Assembly: GCF_021389935.1 (NCBI RefSeq)
Contig: NZ_CP089979.1
Coordinates: 3,639,001 to 3,703,000 of the forward strand
Direction of reading: 5' to 3'
DNA length: 64,000 bases
Source: Fulvivirga ligni
GTDB taxonomy: Bacteria; Bacteroidota; Bacteroidia; Cytophagales; Cyclobacteriaceae
Numbering within the stretch: position 1 is the stretch's first letter; the number at the start of each line of letters is the position of its first letter. This document shows positions 17,288 to 26,209 of the stretch, piece after piece. A model generated the notes under the pieces. The model saw only the letters and a list, made by a program, of their open reading frames with translations. It searched no databases and had not been told where the DNA came from. Made by a program: the position numbers and the translations under genes.

Positions 17288-17683
17288 ATGAGCGAAATTT
17301 TTGATTCAATCGAGGTAAGTGACGAAGTAAAAAGATTTGTAGATCATTCATTTGATATATCTGATCAAATTTACAACATTTTAGAAAAGCAGGGTAAAAC
17401 ACAAAGAGACCTTGCTCGTATGTTGGGGAAAAAGGAGTCTGAAGTGAGTAAGTGGATGCAGGGAACCCACAATTTTACATTGAAAAGCATTGCTAAAATA
17501 GAAGCTGTATTAGGTGAAAGCATTATTACTTGCACAGACAGAGCTAAGAAAGCTTATCACAAAACAAAGTTAGTTCCTGTCAGGGTCAATAACTTTTCTT
17601 TATCTAAGAAAATTTTGACTCAGGAAGTAGAATGGAAAAAGAGTGATAAAAAAGTCTTCACTGATGGATTAAAAATAGCTTAA
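17288..17683 (+). CDS. XRE-family HTH antitoxin with C-terminal chaperone-addiction tail
   Basis: A 131-residue protein. Residues about 30-82 form an XRE/Cro helix-turn-helix (KTQRDLARMLGKKESEVSKWMQG), as in HigA. A tail of about 45 residues (KAYHKTKLVPVRVNNFSLSKKILTQ onward, shown here only in part by its key residues Val-Pro-Val and Trp) extends beyond the DNA-binding domain. In TAC systems such a tail, called ChAD, makes the antitoxin unstable unless a SecB-like chaperone binds it. The stop codon overlaps the start of the chaperone gene (TAATG), which fits tight coupling. It probably represses its own promoter. Confidence 0.78.
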   Translation: MSEIFDSIEVSDEVKRFVDHSFDISDQIYNILEKQGKTQRDLARMLGKKESEVSKWMQGTHNFTLKSIAKIEAVLGESIITCTDRAKKAYHKTKLVPVRVNNFSLSKKILTQEVEWKKSDKKVFTDGLKIA

Positions 17684-18147
17684 TGTCAAAAGTTAAAGTA
17701 GAGCCAGAGAAAATACATTTATTAGGAATTAGAGTTTTGAAATCTGTCTTTGAGGCAGATGTTTCTCTTATTGATAGTCCACAACCCATTGAAAAATTCA
17801 ATGCTGGCTACAGGTCTGAGTCTGGTTTTAACTTAAAAGAAAACTATCAATTATTTAGACTTTTCATAAAAATCCAAGGCCTTGATGATGATAAGTCAGT
17901 GAAAATTAGAGCTGAATATCATATTGAGTTTCATTTTTCAATCGATAATCTAAGTGACTTTGTTACTCATGAAAAGAATGGTGATGGGTTTTCTGTATCG
18001 AGTATGTTAGGAGCTACAATCGCAGGTATTTCTTACTCTACAGCAAGAGGTATGATACTTGATAGAACTCAAACTACAGATTTTAATGGTGTTTTATTAC
18101 CCGTGATAAATCCACAAAAACTACTAGAAGAAGATACATTTTCTTAG
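17683..18147 (+). CDS. SecB-like chaperone of the toxin-antitoxin module
   Basis: A 154-residue SecB-fold protein. The diagnostic part is the C-terminal half, with SYSTARGMILDRT followed by LLPVINPQKLL, which is the form taken by stand-alone SecB-like proteins in Bacteroidota. In TAC modules this chaperone binds the C-terminal tail of the antitoxin, protects it from proteolysis and lets it fold. The start overlaps the antitoxin stop by one base. A general export role like that of E. coli SecB is possible, since the two functions are exchangeable in some bacteria, but the gene context argues for a module-dedicated chaperone. Confidence 0.78.
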   Translation: MSKVKVEPEKIHLLGIRVLKSVFEADVSLIDSPQPIEKFNAGYRSESGFNLKENYQLFRLFIKIQGLDDDKSVKIRAEYHIEFHFSIDNLSDFVTHEKNGDGFSVSSMLGATIAGISYSTARGMILDRTQTTDFNGVLLPVINPQKLLEEDTFS

Positions 18148-18261
18148 ATGAACCATTGGATGGCAATTATAAGTGTACTGGTTTAACGCGACTGAAATAG
18201 CGTCTACAAAATCCCAACCCCATACCTACATACTTTAATTATTATTTTTTATGTTTATGAC

Positions 18262-20898
18262 ATGCATCATAAACACTTCCTTCAATATGCCTTTTTATTA
18301 CTTACTTTATGTGTGGTAGGATGTAAGCCTTCAAATAAAGAACTGAAAGAGAAAGGGATATCTCAAGAGCTGGCGGCTGATCGTAGGCAACGGGTTTCAA
18401 ATATTAATTATAAACTTGAGTTTCAAATACCTGAAAATACTCAGGATTCCATTCAAGCATCCGAGGAGCTGAGCTTTGACTTTACTGGAGGAGAAGATCT
18501 ACTCCTGGACTTTAATGTTGATCCTCGTCTTTTGAAGTCGGTGACAATTAATGATGCTGAGGTAAAGACTAAGGTGTTTGATGAACATATTGCACTTCGA
18601 GCCAGAGATCTGAAGGAGGGGAGGAATACGGTCAACATTGAGTTTGTGGCTGGTGAGCAGTCTTTAAATAGGCATGATGATTACCTATATACGTTGTTCG
18701 TACCTGAGCGAGCTTCAACGTGCTTTCCGCTGTTTGATCAGCCGGATTTGAAGGCGGTGTATGATCTTACCTTGCGTGTGCCAAAGGGATGGAAGGCAGT
18801 GGCTAATGGTTCGCTAAAGAAGAAAGAAGAGGCTGGTGAGAGAACTACTTATCAATTCAACTCATCACCATTAATAAGCAGTTATCTGTTCTCTTTTGCT
18901 GTGGGTGATTTTCAGGTGGTGAGTCGCGAGGTAGGTGGAAGAAAGATGAATATGTACCACCGTGAAACGGACACTGTAAAACTAGCCAATAACCTTGATG
19001 CTATATTCGATTGGCATCAAAAGTCAATTGCGTGGTTAGAAGATTATACTGAGATTAAATATCCTTTCGAAAAATTCGATTTTGTACTGGTGCCGTCATT
19101 CCAATACGGAGGAATGGAGCATCCGGGAGCTATTTTATATAAGGCCAGTTCCATGCTGCTAGATGAGTCAGCTACATTGAACGAACAAATGGGTCGTGGT
19201 CAGCTCATTGCCCACGAAACGGCCCACATGTGGTTTGGTGATCTGGTCACCATGAAGTGGTTCGATGATGTATGGCTGAAAGAAGTGTTTGCCAATTTCA
19301 TGGCTTCCAAAATAGTTAATCCTGGTTTCCCGGATATCAATCACGATCTTCAGTTTTTAATGTCTCACTATCCTGCGGCCTATGATGTGGATAGAACTGA
19401 AGGAACGCACCCCATTCAGCAGCCATTGGATAACCTGAAAAATGCCGGAACTCTCTATGGATCAATTATTTACCACAAAGCGCCAGTGGTTATGCTTATG
19501 CTAGAGCAAGCTATGGGCGAAGAAGCGTTTCAAAACGGCTTGAGACAATATCTAAAAACCTATTCCTTCAGCAACGCTACCTGGGATGATCTCATAGCCA
19601 TAATGGCCAAAGATGCTGATTTTGATATTGAGCAATGGAATAAAAACTGGGTCAAAACTGGTGGAATGCCATCAACTTATTTCTATCTAAAAAGTAAAGA
19701 CAAGTCTTCAATAGATAAGTTTTCTCTCTACACCAGAGTAGATCATGTAAATAATAAAGATGATGGCTGGCGTCAGGATCTAAAGGTGCTCATGGCCAAT
19801 CAGGATTCCATTTATTATACCGAAGCTAATATGCTTACTGCCCCGGAATCATTGAATTTAACAGGAAATCCCTATCCTCAGTATGTCTTCACTAATGGAG
19901 GTGGCTTAGGCTACGGCTATTTTAAATTCGGTCCGCAAACTAAAGATTGGCTCATCAGTAAGCTGGATTCTTTGGAAAATCCTGTGCTTAGAGGAGCTGT
20001 TTGGATTGATCTATATGAAAGTATGCTAAGGGCTGAGGTTAACCCTAAGAATTTGATGGAAAAGTGTTTGCAAAGCCTACTCACTGAGCAAGAACCACTA
20101 ATTGTGGCATACATCACCAACGTGGCTCAGGAGATTTATTGGAAATTTTATACAGAGAATCAAAGATTGGACTTGGCCCCTCAGCTGGAAGGTGTTTTAC
20201 TTAATCTGGCTCTAAGTTCACCTTCTTCGAACCTTAAATCAACTTTCTTCCATGCCCTAACATCTGTGGCGCTTACTGATCAGGGAGTAGATTTGCTAAG
20301 AAATTTGTGGTCTAAAGAAACGGAGATTGAAGGACTCACTTTATCAGAGCGAGATTATACCAGCTTAGCCTATGCTTTGGCGGTAAGAGAAGTTGATGGG
20401 TATAAAGACATTTTGCAGGAGCAGCAAGAACGGATATCTAATCCTGACCGTAAGAATAAATTCAAGTTTGTCTTGCCAGCCCTGTCTGCGGATACAGCAG
20501 TTCGAAGGGATTTCTTCAATAGCCTGAAGGAAGAGAAGAACAGACAAAACGAAGATTGGGTGCTTACTGCCATTTCTTATCTTCATCACCCTTTGAGAGC
20601 TGACTATTCTGTGCAGTTTATTAAGCCTAGTCTGGATATGCTAGAGGAGATTCAGCTTACAGGGGATATTTTCTTTCCACAAAGATGGCTGGGTGGTACC
20701 CTTGGAGGCCATAGCTCTGCGGAAGCAGCTGAGCAAGTGCAAGTATTCTTTTCGAGCTATCGGAAGTATCCCAGTAGACTAAGAAATAAGATTTTACAAT
20801 CTTCTGATAAGCTGTTTAGAGCGGTGAAGGTAAAGAAAAAGTATTCTGAATCAGAAACTGATGAAATTTCTGAAGTACTACTGCCGCTTAGTGAATAA
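18262..20898 (+). CDS. M1-family aminopeptidase lipoprotein
   Basis: An 878-residue zinc aminopeptidase with a lipoprotein signal (LLTLCVVGC, lipidated Cys about 21), so it sits on the membrane surface or in the periplasm. The exopeptidase motif is GGMEHPGA, a variant of GxMEN. The zinc site is HETAH, His318, Glu319 and His322, with the third ligand Glu341 in WLKEVFANF, the HExxH-x18-E arrangement of family M1. A long C-terminal helical domain (ERAP1-C-like) follows. It removes N-terminal residues from peptides. It appears to be a single-gene unit. Confidence 0.93.
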   Translation: MHHKHFLQYAFLLLTLCVVGCKPSNKELKEKGISQELAADRRQRVSNINYKLEFQIPENTQDSIQASEELSFDFTGGEDLLLDFNVDPRLLKSVTINDAEVKTKVFDEHIALRARDLKEGRNTVNIEFVAGEQSLNRHDDYLYTLFVPERASTCFPLFDQPDLKAVYDLTLRVPKGWKAVANGSLKKKEEAGERTTYQFNSSPLISSYLFSFAVGDFQVVSREVGGRKMNMYHRETDTVKLANNLDAIFDWHQKSIAWLEDYTEIKYPFEKFDFVLVPSFQYGGMEHPGAILYKASSMLLDESATLNEQMGRGQLIAHETAHMWFGDLVTMKWFDDVWLKEVFANFMASKIVNPGFPDINHDLQFLMSHYPAAYDVDRTEGTHPIQQPLDNLKNAGTLYGSIIYHKAPVVMLMLEQAMGEEAFQNGLRQYLKTYSFSNATWDDLIAIMAKDADFDIEQWNKNWVKTGGMPSTYFYLKSKDKSSIDKFSLYTRVDHVNNKDDGWRQDLKVLMANQDSIYYTEANMLTAPESLNLTGNPYPQYVFTNGGGLGYGYFKFGPQTKDWLISKLDSLENPVLRGAVWIDLYESMLRAEVNPKNLMEKCLQSLLTEQEPLIVAYITNVAQEIYWKFYTENQRLDLAPQLEGVLLNLALSSPSSNLKSTFFHALTSVALTDQGVDLLRNLWSKETEIEGLTLSERDYTSLAYALAVREVDGYKDILQEQQERISNPDRKNKFKFVLPALSADTAVRRDFFNSLKEEKNRQNEDWVLTAISYLHHPLRADYSVQFIKPSLDMLEEIQLTGDIFFPQRWLGGTLGGHSSAEAAEQVQVFFSSYRKYPSRLRNKILQSSDKLFRAVKVKKKYSESETDEISEVLLPLSE

Positions 20899-20986
20899 CT
20901 TGCTTAATTTTATCGCTTAATCTATTGTTTTCATACATATCGTTTTATTACTTGGCGTATGGTTCTAAAAACCGGAGGTGCGTTAA

Positions 20987-23900
20987 ATGAGTGAAGATCT
21001 TCTTAAAGCTATTATTCAGCTGTTTGCCATAGTAGCAAAGGAAAGAGTTACGGAGGCAGAACGTGATAATATACAAGAATTCTTATCCCTGCATGTTAAT
21101 CAGGAGCTGGTAGGTTACTATCTCAGCCTTTTTGATCAGCTATGCGATGAAAACAAGGTAGATGCTAAGCCTGAGTTAGAGAATTTGGATGATGATACCC
21201 TGGAGTTTGTGGGTGATTGGTCCAGAATTATGGCTATAACCAAAGAGGTGAACAAGGCGCTCACCATGCAGCAGAAGATGGTATTGGTGGTGAAGATCAT
21301 TGAGCTGGTCTTTGCAGATGGTGAGATTTCTGAAAGACAGGGCAACCTTATATTCTACATTGGTGAGGCTCTGAAAATATCCAGAAAAGATATGGTGGTG
21401 GTAAGAAATTTTGTTACCGCCTATGATCTGGAAGAACTCTCTTCTAAAGATATTTTAATTATAGACGAAGGTTCAGGTGAATATGATCTGAATGGTCCAC
21501 GGTTAGTGGCTAAAAATCTTACCGGAGTTATAGCCATACTGAGGTTAAAAGATATCGAAACCTATTTTATCAAATACCTTGGTATATCGGCACTTACATT
21601 AAATGGAATTCCTCTCAAGAGTAGGAAGATAGATATATTTCCTACCGGTAGTACCATTAGAGGAAATAAGATCGAGACCATTTATTACAGTGATGTTGTA
21701 AGTACTTATCTCAGTCGTCAGGTAAAAAGTAAGATTACTTTTAGTGCAGAGCACTTGTTTTATCATTTCAAGAGCGGTAGAGCAGGACTGCAGAATGTAA
21801 ATATCTGTGAAGAAGGAGGGAAGCTGGTAGGTATAATGGGAGCCAGTGGCTCAGGTAAATCTACTTTGCTCAATGTAATCAATGGGGCAGACAAGCCTTC
21901 TAGCGGCAGGGTGGTGATCAACGGTATCGATATCCATGAAAATCCTCACGCTATGGAGGGTGTTATCGGTTATATTCCCCAGGATGATTTGTTGATAGAA
22001 GAGCTTACAGTATTTCAAAACCTCTATTATGCTGCCAGGCTGTGCTTTGAGCAATATTCTGAGGAAGAAACCGAAAAGCTGGTGAATAAGGTGCTTACTA
22101 ATTTGGGCCTTATTGAAATCAAGAACCTTAAGGTAGGTTCCCCTTTAGAAAAGACCATAAGTGGAGGACAAAGAAAGCGAGTAAATATTGGTCTGGAGCT
22201 CCTTCGTGAGCCTAGTGTGCTGTTTGTGGATGAGCCCACTTCAGGTTTGTCGTCTCAAGATTCTGAAAATATTATGGACCTGCTTAAGGAGTTATCTTTA
22301 AGAGGTAAAATGGTATTTGTGGTCATACATCAGCCGTCGTCAGACATATTCAAGATGTTTGATAACCTACTCATTCTGGATGTAGGTGGACTGCAAATTT
22401 ATTACGGTAATCCTATAGCCGCAGTCACCTATTTCAAGGAGATAATGAATGCTGCTAATAAGGATCAAAGTTCTTGTCCGGAATGTGGTAATATCAATGC
22501 GGAGCAGATCTTCAGCATTATAGAAACTCGCATTGTTAATGAATATGGAAGGCTTACCAATAAGCGAAAAGTATCTCCAGGGCAGTGGTATCAGTATTTT
22601 AGAAGTAGGATCAAGATTCCTAAGATTCAGCAGGTAACTGAGCCCATAAAAGTAGCTCAACACATACCAAACTGGTGGAGGCAATTTAAGGTTTACCTAA
22701 CCAGAGATATTCTCTCCAAGTCAGAAAACACTCAATATCTGGCTATTAACCTGATTCAGGCTCCGTTTTTGGCCCTTTTTATGGCCTATTTGGTAAGATA
22801 TTATGCCACGGTGGAGAAAGATCATGCATCTTATCACTTCTTTGAGAATGATAACATTCCGGTATATTTCTTCATGAGCATTATTGTGGCCTTGTTTATG
22901 GGCTTAACCGTAAGTGCCGAAGAGATATTTCGTGATAGGAAAATAAGGAAGAGAGAGAAGTTTTTGAACTTGAGTAGGAGCAGTTATCTGGCCTCCAAAG
23001 TTCTGATCTTATTTGGGATAAGTGCGCTACAGACAGCCTCCTTCGTAATTATAGGGAACTGGGTGCTGCAAATACATGATATGAACATCAGCCTGTGGTT
23101 GATATTGTTCAGCTGCTCTTGCTTTGCTAACATGCTGGGACTCAATATTTCAGCGTCATTTAACTCAGCAGTAACCATTTACATTCTTATCCCAATTTTG
23201 CTTATTCCTCAGCTAGTCCTTAGTGGCGTGGTGATCAATTTTGATAAGTTTAATCCACAGGTGACTACCATGGAAGGGGTGCCGATTATAGGAGATGGAA
23301 TGGCTTCACGCTGGGCTTTTGAGGCGGCCATGGTAGCTCAGTACAAGAATAATAGCTTCGAAAAGGAGTTTTATAATCTGGAACAAGCGAAAGCTAATGC
23401 CGAATATAAAAAGCTGTACTACATACCTCGTTTGGAATCTGAGCTGTCTCATGTTTTCCATAATATGCAGCGCAAGCTGGCTTCTCACAATGAAGATCTT
23501 CAGAAATCATTAGAGCTGGTGAGAAATGAGCTGCAGGGTGAACTCAAGCTAATAGGCAAGGACAGTACTTCATTGGTTGATCAGCTGGTTTTAGAGGAGT
23601 TTGATTCTACTACCTATGAGCAAACCTCACATTTATTACAGGTGCTTAAACAGATGTACATGAACAAGTATACTGAAGCAGTGAACAAGATAGATCAAAA
23701 AGTTGAATCTTTGGCTGCAGAGCTTGGCGGGCAAGCTGCTTTCGATTCCATGAGAATGGAATATCAAAATGAGGCCATTACCATCGCTTTAAAGAACACG
23801 AATACTACCCACCGGGTGATTGAGCATAACGGACATTTGATTCAGAAGATATATCCTATCTATTTTGATTCCTTTAGACCTCTGAATCCTGTAGATTATC

Positions 23901-24082
23901 GTACTAAATTCTTTGCTCCGCATAAACCTTTCCTGGGGCAAATGATTAATACTTTTGCCTTTAACCTGATAATTATCTGGTTTATGAGTATCATCTTGTT
24001 CATAGCGCTGTACTTTAAATGGTTATCAAATCTTTTAAAGTTTTTATCCGGAGGAAGAAGAAGGAAAAGAATTAACAAGTAG
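20987..24082 (+). CDS. ABCG-type ABC transporter with TerB-like N-terminal domain
   Basis: A 1031-residue fusion of ATPase and membrane domains in the ABCG order. The N-terminal part (about 1-150) resembles a TerB domain (ELVFADGEISERQGNLI), followed by an FHA-like beta region (about 160-250). The ATPase has Walker A GASGSGKSTLLN, signature ISGGQRKRVNIG and Walker B VLFVDEPTSGLSS, with the switch histidine in VVIHQPSSD. A Cys-rich CPECGN segment comes next. The membrane domain (about 585-1025) has six or so spans, interrupted by a long charged coiled-coil stretch (about 800-950). The substrate is unknown; such proteins in Bacteroidota are of unclear function. The HDAC-family gene follows 14 bases later. 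Confidence 0.9.
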   Translation: MSEDLLKAIIQLFAIVAKERVTEAERDNIQEFLSLHVNQELVGYYLSLFDQLCDENKVDAKPELENLDDDTLEFVGDWSRIMAITKEVNKALTMQQKMVLVVKIIELVFADGEISERQGNLIFYIGEALKISRKDMVVVRNFVTAYDLEELSSKDILIIDEGSGEYDLNGPRLVAKNLTGVIAILRLKDIETYFIKYLGISALTLNGIPLKSRKIDIFPTGSTIRGNKIETIYYSDVVSTYLSRQVKSKITFSAEHLFYHFKSGRAGLQNVNICEEGGKLVGIMGASGSGKSTLLNVINGADKPSSGRVVINGIDIHENPHAMEGVIGYIPQDDLLIEELTVFQNLYYAARLCFEQYSEEETEKLVNKVLTNLGLIEIKNLKVGSPLEKTISGGQRKRVNIGLELLREPSVLFVDEPTSGLSSQDSENIMDLLKELSLRGKMVFVVIHQPSSDIFKMFDNLLILDVGGLQIYYGNPIAAVTYFKEIMNAANKDQSSCPECGNINAEQIFSIIETRIVNEYGRLTNKRKVSPGQWYQYFRSRIKIPKIQQVTEPIKVAQHIPNWWRQFKVYLTRDILSKSENTQYLAINLIQAPFLALFMAYLVRYYATVEKDHASYHFFENDNIPVYFFMSIIVALFMGLTVSAEEIFRDRKIRKREKFLNLSRSSYLASKVLILFGISALQTASFVIIGNWVLQIHDMNISLWLILFSCSCFANMLGLNISASFNSAVTIYILIPILLIPQLVLSGVVINFDKFNPQVTTMEGVPIIGDGMASRWAFEAAMVAQYKNNSFEKEFYNLEQAKANAEYKKLYYIPRLESELSHVFHNMQRKLASHNEDLQKSLELVRNELQGELKLIGKDSTSLVDQLVLEEFDSTTYEQTSHLLQVLKQMYMNKYTEAVNKIDQKVESLAAELGGQAAFDSMRMEYQNEAITIALKNTNTTHRVIEHNGHLIQKIYPIYFDSFRPLNPVDYRTKFFAPHKPFLGQMINTFAFNLIIIWFMSIILFIALYFKWLSNLLKFLSGGRRRKRINK

Positions 24083-24096
24083 AGAAGGAGTTTAAG

Positions 24097-24999
24097 ATGC
24101 TGAAGATTGCCTGGAAGGAAAATTATGTGCACCCATTGCCGGATAAGCACAGGTTTCCCATGATAAAGTATGAGCTGTTGCCCCAGCAACTGTTGTATGA
24201 AGGAACAGTATCTGAAGATAACTTTTTTGCTCCGGCCTCAGCTTCTGATGACTTGATAGAAGCTGCTCATACAGAAGACTATTGGCATAAGTTAAGAAGC
24301 CTTCAGCTAACTAAAAGCGAAATAAGAAAAACAGGTTTCCCCCTCAGTGAATCTCTGGTAGAAAGAGAAATCATCATAGCACAAGGCACGGTAGACTGTG
24401 CTAAGTATGCTTTGGAAAATGGTGTAGCTATGAATATCGCTGGAGGCACCCATCATGCTTTTACTGACAGAGGCGAGGGGTTTTGTCTATTGAATGATCA
24501 GGCTATCGCGGCTTATTATCTTTTAAATAATAAGCTTGCCAGTAAAATACTCATTATAGACCTGGATGTACATCAGGGAAATGGCACAGCTGAAATATTC
24601 CAAAATGAGGATCGGGTTTTTACCTTTAGTATGCACGGCGAGAAGAATTATCCTTTACATAAAGAGAAAAGCGATCTGGACGTTCCAGTTCCTGACCATA
24701 CTTCGGATGTCGCATATTTAGGCACATTAGAAAAACATTTGCCTCAGTTAATAGATGCAGTGCAACCAGACTTCATCTTTTATCAGGCTGGAGTAGACAT
24801 ATTGAGTACAGATAAGTTGGGAAGGTTAAAGGTTAGTATTGATGGTTGTAAGAGTAGAGATCGATTAGTGCTGGAGGCATCTCATCAAAATAAAATCCCG
24901 GTAGTTGTAACTATGGGAGGAGGCTATTCTGAGGAAATCAAATTTATAGTAGAAGCTCATGCCAATACTTATAGATTGGCTCAGGAGATTTATTTCTGA
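24097..24999 (+). CDS. Histone deacetylase-family hydrolase (AcuC/HDAC-like)
   Basis: A 300-residue arginase-deacetylase-fold enzyme. The family signatures are AGGTHHAFTDRGEGFCLLND (tandem active-site histidines) and IDLDVHQGNGTAE, whose Asp and His are zinc ligands; the third ligand lies in QAGVDILSTDKLG, and MGGGYS closes the site. Members remove acetyl groups from lysine, polyamines or small molecules. The specificity cannot be told. It begins 14 bases after the ABC transporter gene with AGAAGGAG upstream as a ribosome site and is probably co-transcribed with it. Its stop is adjacent to the stop of a convergent gene. Confidence 0.92.
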   Translation: MLKIAWKENYVHPLPDKHRFPMIKYELLPQQLLYEGTVSEDNFFAPASASDDLIEAAHTEDYWHKLRSLQLTKSEIRKTGFPLSESLVEREIIIAQGTVDCAKYALENGVAMNIAGGTHHAFTDRGEGFCLLNDQAIAAYYLLNNKLASKILIIDLDVHQGNGTAEIFQNEDRVFTFSMHGEKNYPLHKEKSDLDVPVPDHTSDVAYLGTLEKHLPQLIDAVQPDFIFYQAGVDILSTDKLGRLKVSIDGCKSRDRLVLEASHQNKIPVVVTMGGGYSEEIKFIVEAHANTYRLAQEIYF

Positions 25000-25347
25000 T
25001 CATACAGCTATGCTTCTGTTTTCTCTATAATATTCATCTAAAGCTACAATAAGGGGTTCGCGTTTGTCCAGAAGATCAGCATGGGTGAATTTAGGTGCGT
25101 CCTTGATCCAATCTGAATTAAAATTTACCATGAGATCACTAGTGTGATGATCAATGTATAGATAGTTTACAGGCACCGCTCTTAAAATATTACTGTCAGA
25201 GGTAAGATTTTGAAGGCTCCTTTCTTTAAATACTATGTATTTGATATTGTTTTTAAGAATATCAGCTATCAAACCCACCTCTCCATATACCGGATGGTGT
25301 ATTTTTTTATTGATAAGCTTCCTTTTCAGTAGTTCGTCCAGTTCCAT
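25000..25347 (-). CDS. Hypothetical protein, PRC-barrel-like
   Basis: A 115-residue soluble protein. The region IHHPVYGEVGLIADILKNNIKYIVFKER, given here as its beta-strand pattern, resembles the small beta-barrel of PRC-barrel domains, but I am not certain. No membrane segment or signal peptide is present. It is convergent with the HDAC-family gene with no bases between the stop codons. The 246 bases upstream of its start, to 25593, hold no gene and no clear motif. Confidence 0.6.
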   Translation of the reverse strand: MELDELLKRKLINKKIHHPVYGEVGLIADILKNNIKYIVFKERSLQNLTSDSNILRAVPVNYLYIDHHTSDLMVNFNSDWIKDAPKFTHADLLDKREPLIVALDEYYRENRSIAV

Positions 25348-25593
25348 GAGTTAATAGTTTGTTCTTATAATGTGAATTAGTGTAGAATGTTTAATTTATT
25401 ATGTCTACGGGCAATATCTTGTCCAAATAGTAAATATTACTTTCAGAAGTATTTTTTTTGATAAGTTGTGAATAATTGTCCCGTCATTATGGATTTAATT
25501 GCTCATTGCTCTGGTGAAAATCCCCATCAAATGCTCAAATAAGGCTTTGGCAAAGAAATGGTATTAGTGATCATGAATTAAAAATCGAAAGCT

Positions 25594-26055
25594 ATGAATA
25601 CTGACAATAAGAACATTATAGATAAGCTAAACCATTTGATCAAAAGGAATTATGATGCTGAATATGGTTATAAAGATGCTGTAGAGGATGTGAACGATCC
25701 TCAGCTTCAAACCATGTTTAAGGCTTATGAGGAGCAGAGATATAGATTCGGTCACGAGTTGAAAGGTGAAATTCAAAACCTGGGTGGCGAGGTGACTAAA
25801 AAGGGAACAACATTAGCAGGAGACATTCACAGAAAATGGATGGATTTGAAAGCTGCAATTAGTAATCATAATGAGGAAGCGATTCTGGAAGAATGCAGAA
25901 GAGGGGAGATGACTTCATGGGAAGATTATAACGAGGCGCTGAGTCTAGAAAACTTACCAGCTTCTACTTACATGATACTTAAAGATCATAAAGCTAAAAT
26001 AGATGAGTCGCTATATCAAATCATGGAATTGAAGGATAACATGGTCGCGAAATAG
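25594..26055 (+). CDS. DUF2383/PA2169-family four-helix-bundle protein
   Basis: A 153-residue, highly charged all-helical protein. It matches the DUF2383 (PA2169) pattern: an N-terminal helix with LNHLIKRNYDAEYGYKDA, then FGHELKGEIQNLGGE, then a helix with RGEMTSWEDYNEAL. The fold is a ferritin-like four-helix bundle. Members are often induced by stress, and their biochemistry is unclear. It is a single gene, followed after about 20 bases by a strong terminator. Confidence 0.85.
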   Translation: MNTDNKNIIDKLNHLIKRNYDAEYGYKDAVEDVNDPQLQTMFKAYEEQRYRFGHELKGEIQNLGGEVTKKGTTLAGDIHRKWMDLKAAISNHNEEAILEECRRGEMTSWEDYNEALSLENLPASTYMILKDHKAKIDESLYQIMELKDNMVAK

Positions 26056-26073
26056 GTTTGAATTACAAAGAAG

Positions 26074-26107
26074 AAAGGGCTGGAAATTAATTTTCAGCCC
26101 TTTTTTT
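26074..26107 (+). terminator. Rho-independent terminator after the DUF2383 gene
   Basis: An inverted repeat with arms AAAGGGCTG and CAGCCCTTT around an A/T-rich centre is followed by a run of T (26101-26107). It lies about 20 bases after the stop codon. Confidence 0.85.
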
Positions 26108-26209
26108 ATGCATTGTTAAAACAAAAATAATACTTAAAGCTTTCTGATGGTGCCGAACATTGGTAATTTCATCTAACTAACTAAAAATCAAAATCTAACC
26201 CAATCAGAA

